Source: AP-15 sp035252905 (GTDB taxonomy: Bacteria; Pseudomonadota; Alphaproteobacteria; ATCC43930; CGMCC-115725). Taken from it: a DNA stretch of 41,384 nucleotides. The stretch is taken from the NCBI GenBank assembly GCA_035252905.1, contig DATFCQ010000174.1, forward strand, positions 1-41,384, written 5' to 3'. Made by a program: the position numbers and the translations under genes. Shown here in pieces: positions 1 to 6,612 of the stretch. The number at the start of each line of letters is the position of its first letter. Positions within the stretch are counted from its first letter, which is position 1. The notes under the pieces were generated by a model that saw only the letters and a list, made by a program, of their open reading frames with translations, did no database searches and was not told where the DNA came from.

Positions 1-2
1 TC

Positions 3-131
3 ATCGTGCTATCCTGGTCGAGAGCGGTGAGCGACCTGCTCAAGTCGTTCGGCTGGGGCATGGGGCACCTCGTCGGTTTGCTTCAGCGACGATTGTGCCT
101 TCGGCTCGCCGCTCGCCCCATACCATCTTGA
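3..131 (+). CDS. possible 3' end of a gene cut by the window edge
   Basis: An open frame runs from the window edge to a TGA at 129-131 and encodes about 42 residues with a hydrophobic stretch (GWGMGHLVGLL) and a basic tail. It ends just before the palindromic repeat at 140, as a real gene end would. No family is recognised, and the overlapping frame is also open, so this is a weak call. Confidence 0.2.
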   Translation: MVLSWSRAVSDLLKSFGWGMGHLVGLLQRRLCLRLAARPIPS

Positions 132-139
132 CCCGCGGG

Positions 140-226
140 GATGGGGAGGGTGAGGTGGGCGCTGGCGTTGGCGGCTCCCCCCACCTCACCCCGGCCCTCT
201 CCGTCCCCAGGAGCGGAGAGGGAGAG
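140..226. repeat. REP-like palindromic repeat
   Basis: Two nested inverted repeats are visible. GGGTGAGGTGGG (148-159) faces CCCACCTCACCC (near 179-191), and CCCTCTCCG faces CGGAGAGGG (195-222). The same CCCTCTCC/GGAGAGGG palindrome recurs at 14430 and 15942, so this is one copy of a dispersed intergenic family. It lies about 25 bp outside the left end of the IS. Confidence 0.75.
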
Positions 227-280
227 ACTGGCCGGTTTCTGCGATTTTCTGAGCTCGACTTTATGCAAAGTTGAGCATCA

Positions 281-559
281 TCAGCTATTGGAGATGAAGA
301 TCGCTTCGTTCTCGACGATCTCGTGCGCGCGTTCGAGGGTGAGCTTGAGGCGCCCGAAGTCTCCGAAGGTGCGCCAGCGCTCTCTGATCAAAGACCGATA
401 GAAGAGTTCAAAACGGTCGCTCTGCGGGATCGGTTTCAGCCGGGCAACAGGGCGGCCGCTTTGGCAATCGTAGAGCGTGTAGCCGCCGCGGGACCTGATC
501 ACTTCGAGGCCGCGGAACAGGGCGGCGATCTTGTCCAGAACGGGATCTGCTGCCAGCAT
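281..559 (-). CDS. small hypothetical protein, passenger gene of the IS
   Basis: A 92-residue protein starting at the ATG at 559 (MLAADPVLDK) and ending with ENEAIFISNS just inside the left terminal repeat. It is rich in aromatic residues, with a GGYTLYDC segment and a later FELFYRSLIRERWRTFGDF segment that looks like a small beta-rich fold. It is antisense to, and upstream of, the transposase within the IS. I do not recognise the family, and there is no clear Shine-Dalgarno. The same reading frame extends upstream to 892, but that part overlaps the transposase and has poor protein character. It may be an IS accessory gene or cargo. Confidence 0.4.
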   Translation of the reverse strand: MLAADPVLDKIAALFRGLEVIRSRGGYTLYDCQSGRPVARLKPIPQSDRFELFYRSLIRERWRTFGDFGRLKLTLERAHEIVENEAIFISNS

Positions 560-1728
560 GGCTGGCAGTGTGTCGCGCGGGCGTTTCAGGTGCGAGCGCG
601 CGGGTGCCAGCCCGTCGATGTGTCGCAGCGGCGGCGGCTTGCCGGGCAGCGCGAAAGCGCTTCTACGAGCGCGATGCAGCAGTCTTACCTGACCCCTGAG
701 TTTGCAGGGCCCCCGTTGTCGGAGCGTTTGCTGTCGCGGCTGGCCGGGTTCACCGATCTTTTCACCCATCCGACCTGGGGCAACGCCCTCTGGCTGCTGG
801 CAGGCTCCATTCTGGTACCGGGCCAGCGCACCGTGACGGCGGCGCTGCGCATCCTCGGACGGGATCGCGCGAACGACTTCCCGCTCTATCATGCCGTCTT
901 GAGCCGGGCCGTATGGTCGCCGCGCGCGGTCGCCAGCCGTCTGCTCCGGCTCCTGCTCGCCACTCTAGTGCCGCCGCAGGCCACCGTACTGATTGGCCTC
1001 GATGATACTATCGAGCGCCGCTGGGGCGGCAAGATCAAGGCCCGCGGCATCTATCGCGATCCGGTCCGCTCGTCCAAAGGACACTTCGTCAAGACTAGCG
1101 GTCTGCGCTGGCTATGCGCCATGCTGCTCGTTCCCGTGCCCTGGGCCGGCCGCATCATGGCCTTGCCGTTCCTCACCCTGCTCGCGCCCTGCGAGCGCTT
1201 TTACGCCGGCAGCCCGCGGGCGCCCAAGACGCTGCTCGACTGGGCGCGGCAGGCGGTCCTGCAAATCCGCCGCTGGCTGCCAGACCGCCGCATCATTATC
1301 GTCGCCGACAGCGCCTTCGCCGCGCTCGAATTCCTTGCCGCCGTCCGCCAGCACGTGTGCGTTATCACCCGCTTGCGGCTCGACGCCAACTTGTTTGCCC
1401 CGGCCCCACCCAAGCGCCGCGGCCGCGGACGCCCGCCCCTCAAAGGGAAGCGGCTGCCCAAGCTCACCCAGCTGCTGCACGATCCCGCCCTCGTCTGGCA
1501 CCGGCACACCGTCGCCCTGTGGTAGGGCCGAACCCATCATCTGGTCGAAATCGCCAGCGATACGGCCGTGTGGTACCACGCCGGCAAGCCCCCGGTGCCG
1601 ATCCGCTGGCCGCTCGTGCGCGATCCCGCCGGCGAACTCGAGCCCCAGGCCTTTCTCGCCACCGATCTCACCGTCCTGCCGAGCGCAATGCTCGATTGGT
1701 TCGTCGACCGCTGGCAGCTCGAAGTCAC

Positions 1729-1747
1729 CCCTGAGCCTGTCGAAGGG
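1729..1747. repeat. 19-nt dispersed repeat inserted in transposase (copy 1)
   Basis: The sequence is CCCTGAGCCTGTCGAAGGG. In the plus-strand frame it adds the residues PEPVEG, and it sits exactly where homologous coding sequence is disrupted, just after the WQLEVT block. The net effect is a +1 frame change. This short sequence is a recurrent repeat in environmental alphaproteobacterial genomes (recalled, not searched). Confidence 0.8.
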
Positions 1748-1930
1748 TCAGGAAACCCGCGCGCATCTCGGCCTGGAAACCCAGCGCCAATGGTCCGATC
1801 GCGCCATCCGGCGCACCACCCCGGCGCTGCTCGGCCTGTTCTCCCTCGTCACCCTATGGGCGCACGATCTGCAAACCGACCCGCACTTCCAGCCCAGAAC
1901 TGCCGCCTGGTATGCCAAGCCGCACCGCAC

Positions 1931-1949
1931 CCCTGAGCTTGTCGAAGGG
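1931..1949. repeat. 19-nt dispersed repeat inserted in transposase (copy 2)
   Basis: The sequence is CCCTGAGCTTGTCGAAGGG, one base different from copy 1 and in the same orientation. It adds PELVEG-type residues and again changes the frame by +1, bringing the transposase into its third frame for the final 46 codons. Confidence 0.8.
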
Positions 1950-2143
1950 CAGCGACGCCATCGCCGCCGTGCGCCGCGAAATCTGGGCGCATCACATTTT
2001 TTGCACATCCCGGAGTGGCGGCGAGATCATCGAAATACCCCGCAACATCTGGAACCGCATGGCGGACGCTCTCGCCTACGCCGCGTGATTCGATAAAGTC
2101 GAGCTGAGGACTTGGAAAAGAATAACGGCGGCCCTTTCCAAAG

Positions 2144-2166
2144 CCCTCCCCCTTGATGGGGGAGGG
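2144..2166. repeat. short palindromic hairpin repeat
   Basis: CCCTCCCCC at 2144-2152 faces GGGGGAGGG at 2158-2166 across a five-base loop. It lies about 40 bp beyond the right end of the IS and resembles the GC-rich REP-like hairpins elsewhere in the window. Confidence 0.65.
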
Positions 2167-2283
2167 TTGGGAGGGGGTGACCCACATGAGTTCCGATCAG
2201 AAGGATCTGGTATTGGCGCCTGGGCCGCACGGCCGAGAGGGTTATAAAAGAACCCCGCCGCCCCTGCTCGCCACTGGCGGCTC

Positions 2284-2625
2284 TTGTCTCTCGCCGTGCT
2301 CCAGCAGGTGGGCGGCGCGATCGCCCGGGTGGACGGCAAGGCGACGGCTTACGGCAATCAAGAGGCCGCCCGGGACTGCTTCCCTGCCGCGATCTGGGAG
2401 GATCCCGCCGAGGACGGGCGTCACATCGCCTGGGCGCGCGCGTTCCGGGAGGCCGTGCGGCCGTTTGCGACCGGCGGCGTATACGCGAACAATCTTGGCG
2501 AGGAAGGGGAGGAGCGCGTGCGCGCCGCCTGCGGCGCGAACTATGCGCGCCTCGCCGCGCTGAAGGCAAAGTACGATCCCCACAATATGTTCCGCTTGAA
2601 CCAAAACATAAGACCGGCCCGGTGA
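2284..2625 (+). pseudogene. C-terminal fragment of an FAD-binding (BBE-domain) oxidoreductase
   Basis: The frame encodes about 110 residues ending GVYANNLGEEGEERVRAA, then NYARLAALKAKYDPHNMFRLNQNI. This is the characteristic C-terminal berberine-bridge-enzyme domain of FAD-linked oxidases. A whole enzyme of this family has roughly 450-500 residues with an N-terminal FAD domain, which is absent; only noncoding sequence and the IS lie upstream. The homologous part begins near 2290 and the TTG at 2284 is not a convincing start. The 5' part was probably lost in the rearrangement that brought in the IS. It is unlikely to make a functional product. Confidence 0.75.
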
Positions 2626-2698
2626 GCCGGCGCGGCGCGGCGGATCTTTCCGAAGGAGGCGCCAGGCTTGCCGTTGATGTGCGGCGGGCCGGTTGACC

Positions 2699-2726
2699 CT
2701 TGAATAGCGGTTGCGGCGTCCCAAAT
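2699..2726 (+). promoter_or_regulatory. RpoH-like (sigma-32) promoter 1
   Basis: CTTGAA at 2699-2704 is followed after 15 bp by CCCAAAT at 2720-2726 (17 bp from CTTG to the -10). This matches the CTTG-N17-CCTATNT-like pattern of alphaproteobacterial heat-shock promoters. A transcript starting near 2732 would begin directly in the hairpin-rich leader of the ROSE-like element at 2728-2796. Confidence 0.6.
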
Positions 2727-2727
2727 C

Positions 2728-2796
2728 GACTGCCGCCGGGCGCCGCACGGGCCCGGCAGGGATCATTTCCCATGTTGCTCGCAGGAGGACGTGGCA
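2728..2796 (+). ncRNA. ROSE-like RNA thermometer 1
   Basis: The leader folds into a first GC-rich hairpin (about 2728-2757) and then a terminal hairpin at 2770-2794. In the terminal hairpin CCATGTT pairs with GACGTGG and CTC pairs with GAG of the Shine-Dalgarno, leaving G2777 bulged opposite nothing. The TTGCT motif with a bulged G opposite the AGGA ribosome-binding site is the hallmark of ROSE elements controlling rhizobial small heat-shock genes. The hairpin closes two bases before the ATG at 2797. Melting at high temperature would free the ribosome-binding site. Confidence 0.75.
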
Positions 2797-2988
2797 ATGA
2801 CGGTCGCAGATTTTCCGCTTCCCCCGGTAACGATCTCCTCGAACCCGGCGCCTCCCCCATCGGACACGGGGCCTAGCCAGGCGCAATCCTATCGCAGCCG
2901 CGCCGTCCCCGAAGACGGCGACGGTGAGGACCATGTCGTGGTCTCTCCGGCGCCACAACACTGGCCCAGGATTTTTCCCGGTCTTTAA
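2797..2988 (+). CDS. short ORF directly behind ROSE-like element 1
   Basis: A 63-residue proline- and serine-rich ORF begins MTVADFPLPP at ATG 2797, with AGGAGG five to ten bases upstream inside the thermometer hairpin. It shows no alpha-crystallin features and no membrane segment or known motif. The start site closely resembles that of hsp20 at 4533, so translation initiation here is credible. It may be a leader peptide, the remnant of a lost heat-shock gene, or a way of ribosome-loading the mRNA of the hsp20 genes downstream at 3114 and 3581. Whether the protein is functional is unknown. Confidence 0.35.
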   Translation: MTVADFPLPPVTISSNPAPPPSDTGPSQAQSYRSRAVPEDGDGEDHVVVSPAPQHWPRIFPGL

Positions 2989-3013
2989 CGGGGCCGCCGT
3001 CCCAAAACGCAGG

Positions 3014-3039
3014 GCTCGGCTGCGGCGTCGCCGAGCCGG
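3014..3039 (+). terminator. GC hairpin before hsp20 (attenuator or stabilising hairpin)
   Basis: GGCTCGGC and GCCGAGCC form an 8-bp stem around a nine-base loop in the leader of the 3114 gene. There is no downstream U-run, so it is not a canonical terminator. It could attenuate or protect the mRNA between the ROSE-controlled ORF and hsp20. Confidence 0.35.
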
Positions 3040-3113
3040 ACCGCACGGTGCCTTTGGGCATCCAATCGCGGCTTCGCCTGCCGTTTCACGACTACGCAGG
3101 AGGAGGATCAATC

Positions 3114-3539
3114 ATGGCAATGCTGTTTCCCGATCCGTTCGACGCTCTGGTTCAATTCCAGCAAGCGCTCGACGCGTTTCGCGCCAGCGGCTGGCTCGGC
3201 TCGGGTCCGAGCGCCGGCGGCGCCTATCCACCGCTCAACATCTTCCGTAAGGGCGAGGACATTGTCGTCATCGCCGAGGTGCCCGGTGTCCGCAAGTCGG
3301 ATCTCCAGGTCCAAGTCAAAGGCAATACAATCCGCATTGCCGGCGGCAAGACCGTCGATTACGGCGAGGCTGCGGCGCTGCATCGTCGCGAGCGGCTGGC
3401 CGGACGCTTCGATCGCGCCGTCACCCTGCCCGTCGAAGTTGACGCGGATCGGGTCAAGGCCGAGTGCCGGGACGGGATCTTGGCGCTCTATCTCCCGCGC
3501 GCCGAGCGGGATAAGCCGAAATCGATCCCCGTGGGATGA
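3114..3539 (+). CDS. small heat-shock protein, Hsp20 family (first of four)
   Basis: This 141-residue chaperone holds unfolding proteins in a refoldable state in the cytoplasm. The alpha-crystallin domain runs from about residue 40 (PPLNIFRKGEDIVVIAEVPG) to about 135. It shows the PGVRKSDLQVQV beta-sandwich core, the ERLAGRFDRAVTLP strand and the ECRDGILALYLP motif, and ends in KSIPVG, which supplies the C-terminal I-x-V anchor. ATG 3114 is chosen because AGGAGGAGG lies 7 bp upstream; an upstream in-frame extension to 3048 has no such site. The next hsp20 starts 41 bp downstream, so the two are probably cotranscribed, perhaps from the RpoH-like promoter at 2699. Confidence 0.93.
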   Translation: MAMLFPDPFDALVQFQQALDAFRASGWLGSGPSAGGAYPPLNIFRKGEDIVVIAEVPGVRKSDLQVQVKGNTIRIAGGKTVDYGEAAALHRRERLAGRFDRAVTLPVEVDADRVKAECRDGILALYLPRAERDKPKSIPVG

Positions 3540-3580
3540 GCGGTCGCCGCTCCCTGACGATCCATACGACGGAGGAGAAA

Positions 3581-3979
3581 ATGGCAAGATCGCAAGCGCT
3601 CGAAGTACAGGAAAAGAAGGAGCTTGTCTCAAAGGAAGAAAAGACGGTTCCTGCTCGGTACTATGTTCCCACCACCGATATATTCGAGACCGAGGACGCC
3701 CTGACTGTCGTCATGGAAATCCCCGGCGTCGAAAAGCAGGCGGTCGACGTAAACGTCGAGAACAATGTTCTGCGGGTGGAAGCGCGGATCGACTCCTCGA
3801 AGTACGACGGCCTGGAGCCGTTGTATGCCGAATACAATGTCGGCCATTTCGCCCGATCATTCACGCTGTCGAACAAGATCGACCAGCAGCAGATCAGTGC
3901 GCAGCTCGATGACGGCGTATTGACCCTGACGCTCAAGAAGGCAAAAGAGGCGCTGCCGAGGCGGATCGCGATCGGTTGA
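3581..3979 (+). CDS. small heat-shock protein, Hsp20 family (second of four)
   Basis: A 132-residue Hsp20. The alpha-crystallin domain covers about residues 28-125, with TEDALTVVMEIPGVEKQAVDVNVENNVLRVEAR, then a PLYAEYNVGHFARSFTLSNKID strand and LDDGVLTLTLKK, ending PRRIAIG (I-x-I anchor). The N-terminal arm is short and highly charged (EVQEKKELVSKEEK), unlike its neighbours, which suggests different oligomer behaviour. ATG 3581 has GGAGGAG five bases upstream; the ORF could open at 3536 but that overlaps the previous gene without a ribosome-binding site. It lies 41 bp after hsp20 at 3114. Confidence 0.92.
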   Translation: MARSQALEVQEKKELVSKEEKTVPARYYVPTTDIFETEDALTVVMEIPGVEKQAVDVNVENNVLRVEARIDSSKYDGLEPLYAEYNVGHFARSFTLSNKIDQQQISAQLDDGVLTLTLKKAKEALPRRIAIG

Positions 3980-4158
3980 CCGTGCGATCACGAGAGGCGG
4001 GGACTGGGTCATTCTTGTCTCCGCCTCTCCGCCTTAACTCGATTGAAAGAAACTGCTCGCGCGACAGTTGTGAACAATGCGGGGTTGGCCAGAGGCTTCC
4101 TGTTTGGCGGCAGAGGCTTATTCCGATTGGTCCGGTACTACCAGGTTTTGTGTCTTAC

Positions 4159-4252
4159 GTCATGCCCGGGCTCGACCCGGGCATCCACGCGCTTGCCAGT
4201 GCTGGAGCCAGTTCCGCGGCGTGGATGCCCACGGATCAAGTCCGACCATGAC
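4159..4252. repeat. composite palindromic repeat in the 3980-4411 gap
   Basis: GTCATGCCCGGGCTCGACC at the left and the near-complement ending GGTCGGACTTGATCCGTG on the opposite strand at the right form a long imperfect inverted repeat around an unrelated centre. The CCCGGGC-N-GACCCGGG core reappears as an insertion inside the recD2 remnant at 24768. Apart from this element and the promoter/thermometer that follow, the 3980-4411 gap holds nothing recognisable. Confidence 0.7.
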
Positions 4253-4411
4253 AACCAGATATTGAGTCTACCGGAAGCGACGGGATAAGCCTCTGGCGGC
4301 ATTAGGCCATTGAAGCCGCGCCTGCAGCGGGAACCGCTATTTACATTCAGCAATAACATCATCCACATCGGCCTGGATCGGCAATAGTATCGATCCGGTC
4401 CTGTCCGGGGT

Positions 4412-4440
4412 CTTGAAACCGGAAGGACGGTTTCTACATC
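4412..4440 (+). promoter_or_regulatory. RpoH-like (sigma-32) promoter 2
   Basis: CTTGAAA at 4412-4418 is followed by CTACATC at 4434-4440, giving 18 bp between CTTG and the -10, as in alphaproteobacterial heat-shock promoters. The predicted start near 4447 coincides with the first hairpin of the ROSE-like leader. Confidence 0.65.
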
Positions 4441-4446
4441 GAAATT

Positions 4447-4532
4447 GCCGGATGCCCGAAAGGGGTCCGGCGGGGCGCCCGCCAGGCGCCCTTCTGTGGT
4501 CGTATCCATGTTGCTCAGCGGAGGATGTGGCT
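4447..4532 (+). ncRNA. ROSE-like RNA thermometer 2
   Basis: Three hairpins follow each other. GCCGGA/TCCGGC forms 4447-4471, GGGCGCC/GGCGCCC forms 4473-4491, and the regulatory hairpin is at 4506-4530. In the last, CCATGTT pairs with GATGTGG and CTC with GAG around the loop AGCG, with G4513 bulged. The Shine-Dalgarno GGAGGA is sequestered and the ATG at 4533 follows after two bases. Leader length (about 86 nt), multi-hairpin layout, TTGCT motif and bulged G all match the ROSE family described upstream of rhizobial hsp genes. Confidence 0.82.
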
Positions 4533-4991
4533 ATGAGCACGCTGTTCGACTTTGCGCCGTTATGGCGCTCCGCCATCGGGTTCGATCACCTGTTCGACAT
4601 GCTCGAACAGGCGATGAAGAGCGAAGACCCGGTTCAGTATCCGCCCTACAATATCGAGCGCACCAAGGAAGGCGCCTATCGGCTGACGCTGGCCGTCGCC
4701 GGCTGGAGGCCTGACGAGATCACGGTGACCGCCGAGCCGAATGCGCTGGTCGTCTCCGGAGAAAAGGCCGAGCCCAAAGGCGTGTACTACCTGTATCGCG
4801 GCATTCCCGCGGCTGCTTTCGAGCGGCGCTTCCATCTTGCGGATTATGTGCAGGTCCGCGAGGCACGGATCGCGAACGGTCTTTTGACCATTGACCTCGT
4901 GCACGAAGCGCCCGAGGCGCTGAAGCCGCGCCGTATCCCGATCGTGAACGGCAGCGCACCGCAGGCAATCGAACCGAAACAGGCCGCGTAA
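4533..4991 (+). CDS. small heat-shock protein, IbpA/HspA type (third of four)
   Basis: This 152-residue Hsp20 has the class A rhizobial layout. The N-terminal arm is RSAIGFDHLFDMLEQA, and the domain opens YPPYNIERTKEGAYRLTLAVAGWRPDEITVTAEPNALVVSGEK. The loop GVYYLYRGIPAAAFERRFHLADYVQV is typical of IbpA-like proteins, and RRIPIVNG supplies the I-x-I anchor. Translation is predicted to be under the ROSE-like thermometer immediately upstream and transcription under the RpoH-like promoter at 4412. This matches the two-level control known for Bradyrhizobium hspA-type genes. The gene is 90 bp from the next hsp20. Confidence 0.95.
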   Translation: MSTLFDFAPLWRSAIGFDHLFDMLEQAMKSEDPVQYPPYNIERTKEGAYRLTLAVAGWRPDEITVTAEPNALVVSGEKAEPKGVYYLYRGIPAAAFERRFHLADYVQVREARIANGLLTIDLVHEAPEALKPRRIPIVNGSAPQAIEPKQAA

Positions 4992-5020
4992 GCCTGTTTC
5001 TCCCCCGTAATCCATAACGA

Positions 5021-5057
5021 CGGCGGGCGCGGCTCGCACCCGTCGGCGTGCCCGCCG
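5021..5057 (+). terminator. GC inverted repeat between hsp20 genes
   Basis: CGGCGGGC at 5021-5028 faces GCCCGCCG at 5050-5057. It could end or attenuate the transcript of the upstream hsp20. There is no U-run, so rho-independent termination is not assured. Confidence 0.4.
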
Positions 5058-5081
5058 CCGTGATCGAAATGGAGGTGGACA

Positions 5082-5570
5082 ATGGCCATTACCGATCTCA
5101 TCCCCTGGGCTCGGAACCGGAACCTGCCGGCTCCGCGCCAAACCGACGAACATCCGTTCCTGGCGCTGCATCGTGAGGTAAATCGGATGTTCGACAACTT
5201 CTTCCGCGGCTTCGACTGGCCGACGAGCGCCGCTCCGGGCTGGCCGCTTGGCGGCTGGCCGCGCGTCGAGGTCAGCGAGAGCGACAATGAGGTGACGCTC
5301 GTCGCCGAACTGCCCGGGATGGAGGAGAGAGATGTCGAGCTGACCTTCCGTGAGGGCATGCTGATCTTCAAGGGCGAGAAGAAGGCCGAAACCAACGATG
5401 CAGTGTACAGCGAGCGCTGGCACGGCCAGTTCGAGCGCGCCGTCCAGCTCGGCCCCGATGTCGATCCCGAAAAAATCAAGGCCGAGTTCAAGAACGGCGT
5501 GCTGATCGTCACCGTCGGCAAGCGCCCGGAGGCGCAACGTCAAGTCAAGCGCATCGCAATCAACGCCTAG
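5082..5570 (+). CDS. small heat-shock protein, Hsp20 family (fourth of four)
   Basis: A 162-residue Hsp20 with an N-terminal arm carrying FLALHREVNRMFDNFFRGFD, typical of the Hsp18/class C type rather than IbpA. The domain begins at about residue 60 (PRVEVSESDNEVTLVAELPGMEERDVELTF), followed by ERWHGQFERAVQLGPDVDPEKIKAEFKNGVLIVTV. The tail VKRIAINA gives the I-x-I anchor. GGAGGTGG lies 6 bp before ATG 5082. The leader lacks a TTGCT motif, so this gene is not under a ROSE element. It may be cotranscribed with the gene at 4533 or have its own promoter. Confidence 0.94.
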   Translation: MAITDLIPWARNRNLPAPRQTDEHPFLALHREVNRMFDNFFRGFDWPTSAAPGWPLGGWPRVEVSESDNEVTLVAELPGMEERDVELTFREGMLIFKGEKKAETNDAVYSERWHGQFERAVQLGPDVDPEKIKAEFKNGVLIVTVGKRPEAQRQVKRIAINA

Positions 5571-5592
5571 CCGGCGAGGAGCCGAGTGCATC

Positions 5593-5628
5593 GCATCCCG
5601 GGCAGCCCCCACGGGCTGCCCGGGATGC
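5593..5628. terminator. perfect 16-bp GC-rich hairpin
   Basis: GCATCCCGGGCAGCCC at 5593-5608 and its exact complement at 5613-5628 surround the loop CCAC. It begins 22 bp after the hsp20 stop and 20 bp before the next start codon. It may be a terminator for the heat-shock genes or a structured leader for the next gene. Confidence 0.6.
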
Positions 5629-5648
5629 TGAGACCAGAGAGGATCGCC

Positions 5649-6074
5649 ATGAACATTGAACCGAAACCGCGCGTATATTTGTTTTCGGCTTCCGTGCCTG
5701 CGCCGGCCAACGACAATGCCGAGCCTCCACCGCCGGCCGGACCGTCCCGGCGGCGTGCCGTCATTGACAAGCCGGCGAAATCCGCCGTGACTTCGGGCCG
5801 TGCCGGCATGAAACGATGGCTGCTCGAATTCGAGCCGCAATCGGCTCAGTTTATCGAGCCGCTGATGGGCTGGGCCGGCAGTGCCGATCCGCTGGCGCAA
5901 ATGCGGCTCACTTTCCCGAGCCGCGATGCGGTGGTCACATATGCAAAGCGTCGGGGCCTCGACGACGAGGTCCGCGAGCAGCAGGAGCGTGTCCCCTTCG
6001 GATCGAGCAAAGCCGCTGAATTGCCGCTCCCGACCCCGGAGGTGATCGGCTCGCGCGCGACGCAGGCGGCATAA
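5649..6074 (+). CDS. NDUFS4-like (ETC complex I subunit) protein
   Basis: A 141-residue protein. The first 60 residues are low-complexity and proline-rich (PAPANDNAEPPPPAGPSRRR). From about residue 58, KRWLLEFEPQSAQFIEPLMGWAGSADPLAQMRLTFPSRDAVVTYAKRRGL matches the ETC complex I conserved region, which includes mitochondrial NDUFS4 and its alphaproteobacterial homologue. Standard members help assemble or stabilise the NADH-binding arm of respiratory complex I. The unusual N-terminus and the location among heat-shock genes, away from any nuo operon, suggest a stress-linked paralogue rather than the housekeeping copy. ATG 5649 follows an AGAGAGGA site. Confidence 0.78.
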   Translation: MNIEPKPRVYLFSASVPAPANDNAEPPPPAGPSRRRAVIDKPAKSAVTSGRAGMKRWLLEFEPQSAQFIEPLMGWAGSADPLAQMRLTFPSRDAVVTYAKRRGLDDEVREQQERVPFGSSKAAELPLPTPEVIGSRATQAA

Positions 6075-6249
6075 CCCTGCGCGCGCAGCGCTTACCCCGA
6101 GCCACCCCAATAGGATAAAAGAGTTCGCGCATGCCTCGGTCGAGCCGAACCAACAGTTTCAACTTCTGCTTTCCGGTGGCCCTCCCGTTGCCTGGCATCG
6201 GCAGGCCTTCCTTTGATCTCCAATACATGTCAAAGGGAGGTGATGACCG

Positions 6250-6447
6250 ATGCCTTTGACCATGGACCATGCGCGGATGTGGCGTGCTCGCGCAGAAGAG
6301 ATCCGCGCCAAGGCGGAGAATTACATGTCGCCAGAGGCCAAGAGGGGAATGTTGAATGCGGCACACGTTTACGAGCTATTGGCCGATGAGCTGGAAAAGG
6401 AGCTGACAAAGCGGCCCGAGGGCAGTAGTAATGTTATAGAAAATTAA
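6250..6447 (+). CDS. small helical hypothetical protein
   Basis: A 65-residue protein with a strong ribosome-binding site, GGGAGGTGATG, about 10 bp before ATG 6250. It is mostly helical and charged: MWRARAEEIRAKAENYMSPEAKRGMLNAAHVYELLADELEKEL. The RAEEIR...MLNAAHVYELLA pattern recalls a family of very small proteins common in Bradyrhizobium-like genomes, whose function is unknown. It stands alone between the heat-shock island and the kinase operon. The region 6075-6249 shows no other feature. Confidence 0.65.
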   Translation: MPLTMDHARMWRARAEEIRAKAENYMSPEAKRGMLNAAHVYELLADELEKELTKRPEGSSNVIEN

Positions 6448-6612
6448 GGCCTCATTTTTCTGCTCAAGCTGTAGTCGAGATTTTCTACCGCACTCGCCTC
6501 TCCATAGGAATGGAAAGTGGCAGAAAGCCTTGACGTCGGGGGAAGCAGCTTTAAGTATTCGTGCCCTTGCCATGTCTCAAGGCGGGTGAACCTTATCGAA
6601 CCAGGACCTGTT

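Larger units (their letters stand above)
674..2088 (+). pseudogene. DDE transposase, interrupted by amber stop and two frameshifts
   Basis: The gene starts at ATG 674 (MQQSYLTPEF). The first acidic cluster is IGLDDTIERRWGGK and the second Asp is in IIVADSAFA; the final Glu is probably in the VDRWQLEVT block. Frame 1 is broken by a TAG at 1523-1525 and then reopens in the same frame. At 1729-1747 a 19-nt repeat moves the frame by +1, after which TRAHLGLETQRQWSDRAI continues. At 1931-1949 a second copy moves it by +1 again, and SDAIAAVRREIW onward runs to the TGA at 2086-2088. Read across these lesions the protein is continuous, so the lesions are recent relative to its divergence. IS701/IS4-like assignment is from general appearance only. 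Confidence 0.85.
250..2107 (+). mobile_element. decayed DDE insertion sequence with 13-bp terminal inverted repeats
   Basis: The ends carry a perfect 13-bp inverted repeat, AGCTCGACTTTAT at 252-264 and its complement at 2093-2105. Between them lie a broken transposase on the plus strand and a small minus-strand ORF. The layout resembles IS701/IS4-like DDE elements, but the family is uncertain. No clear target-site duplication is seen. The element cannot transpose on its own because its transposase is interrupted three times. Confidence 0.75.

Noticed and set aside
4560..6110. 516-residue minus-strand ORF across the hsp20 genes
   Set aside because: It runs antisense to two clear Hsp20 genes and the NDUFS4-like gene and has no domain features.
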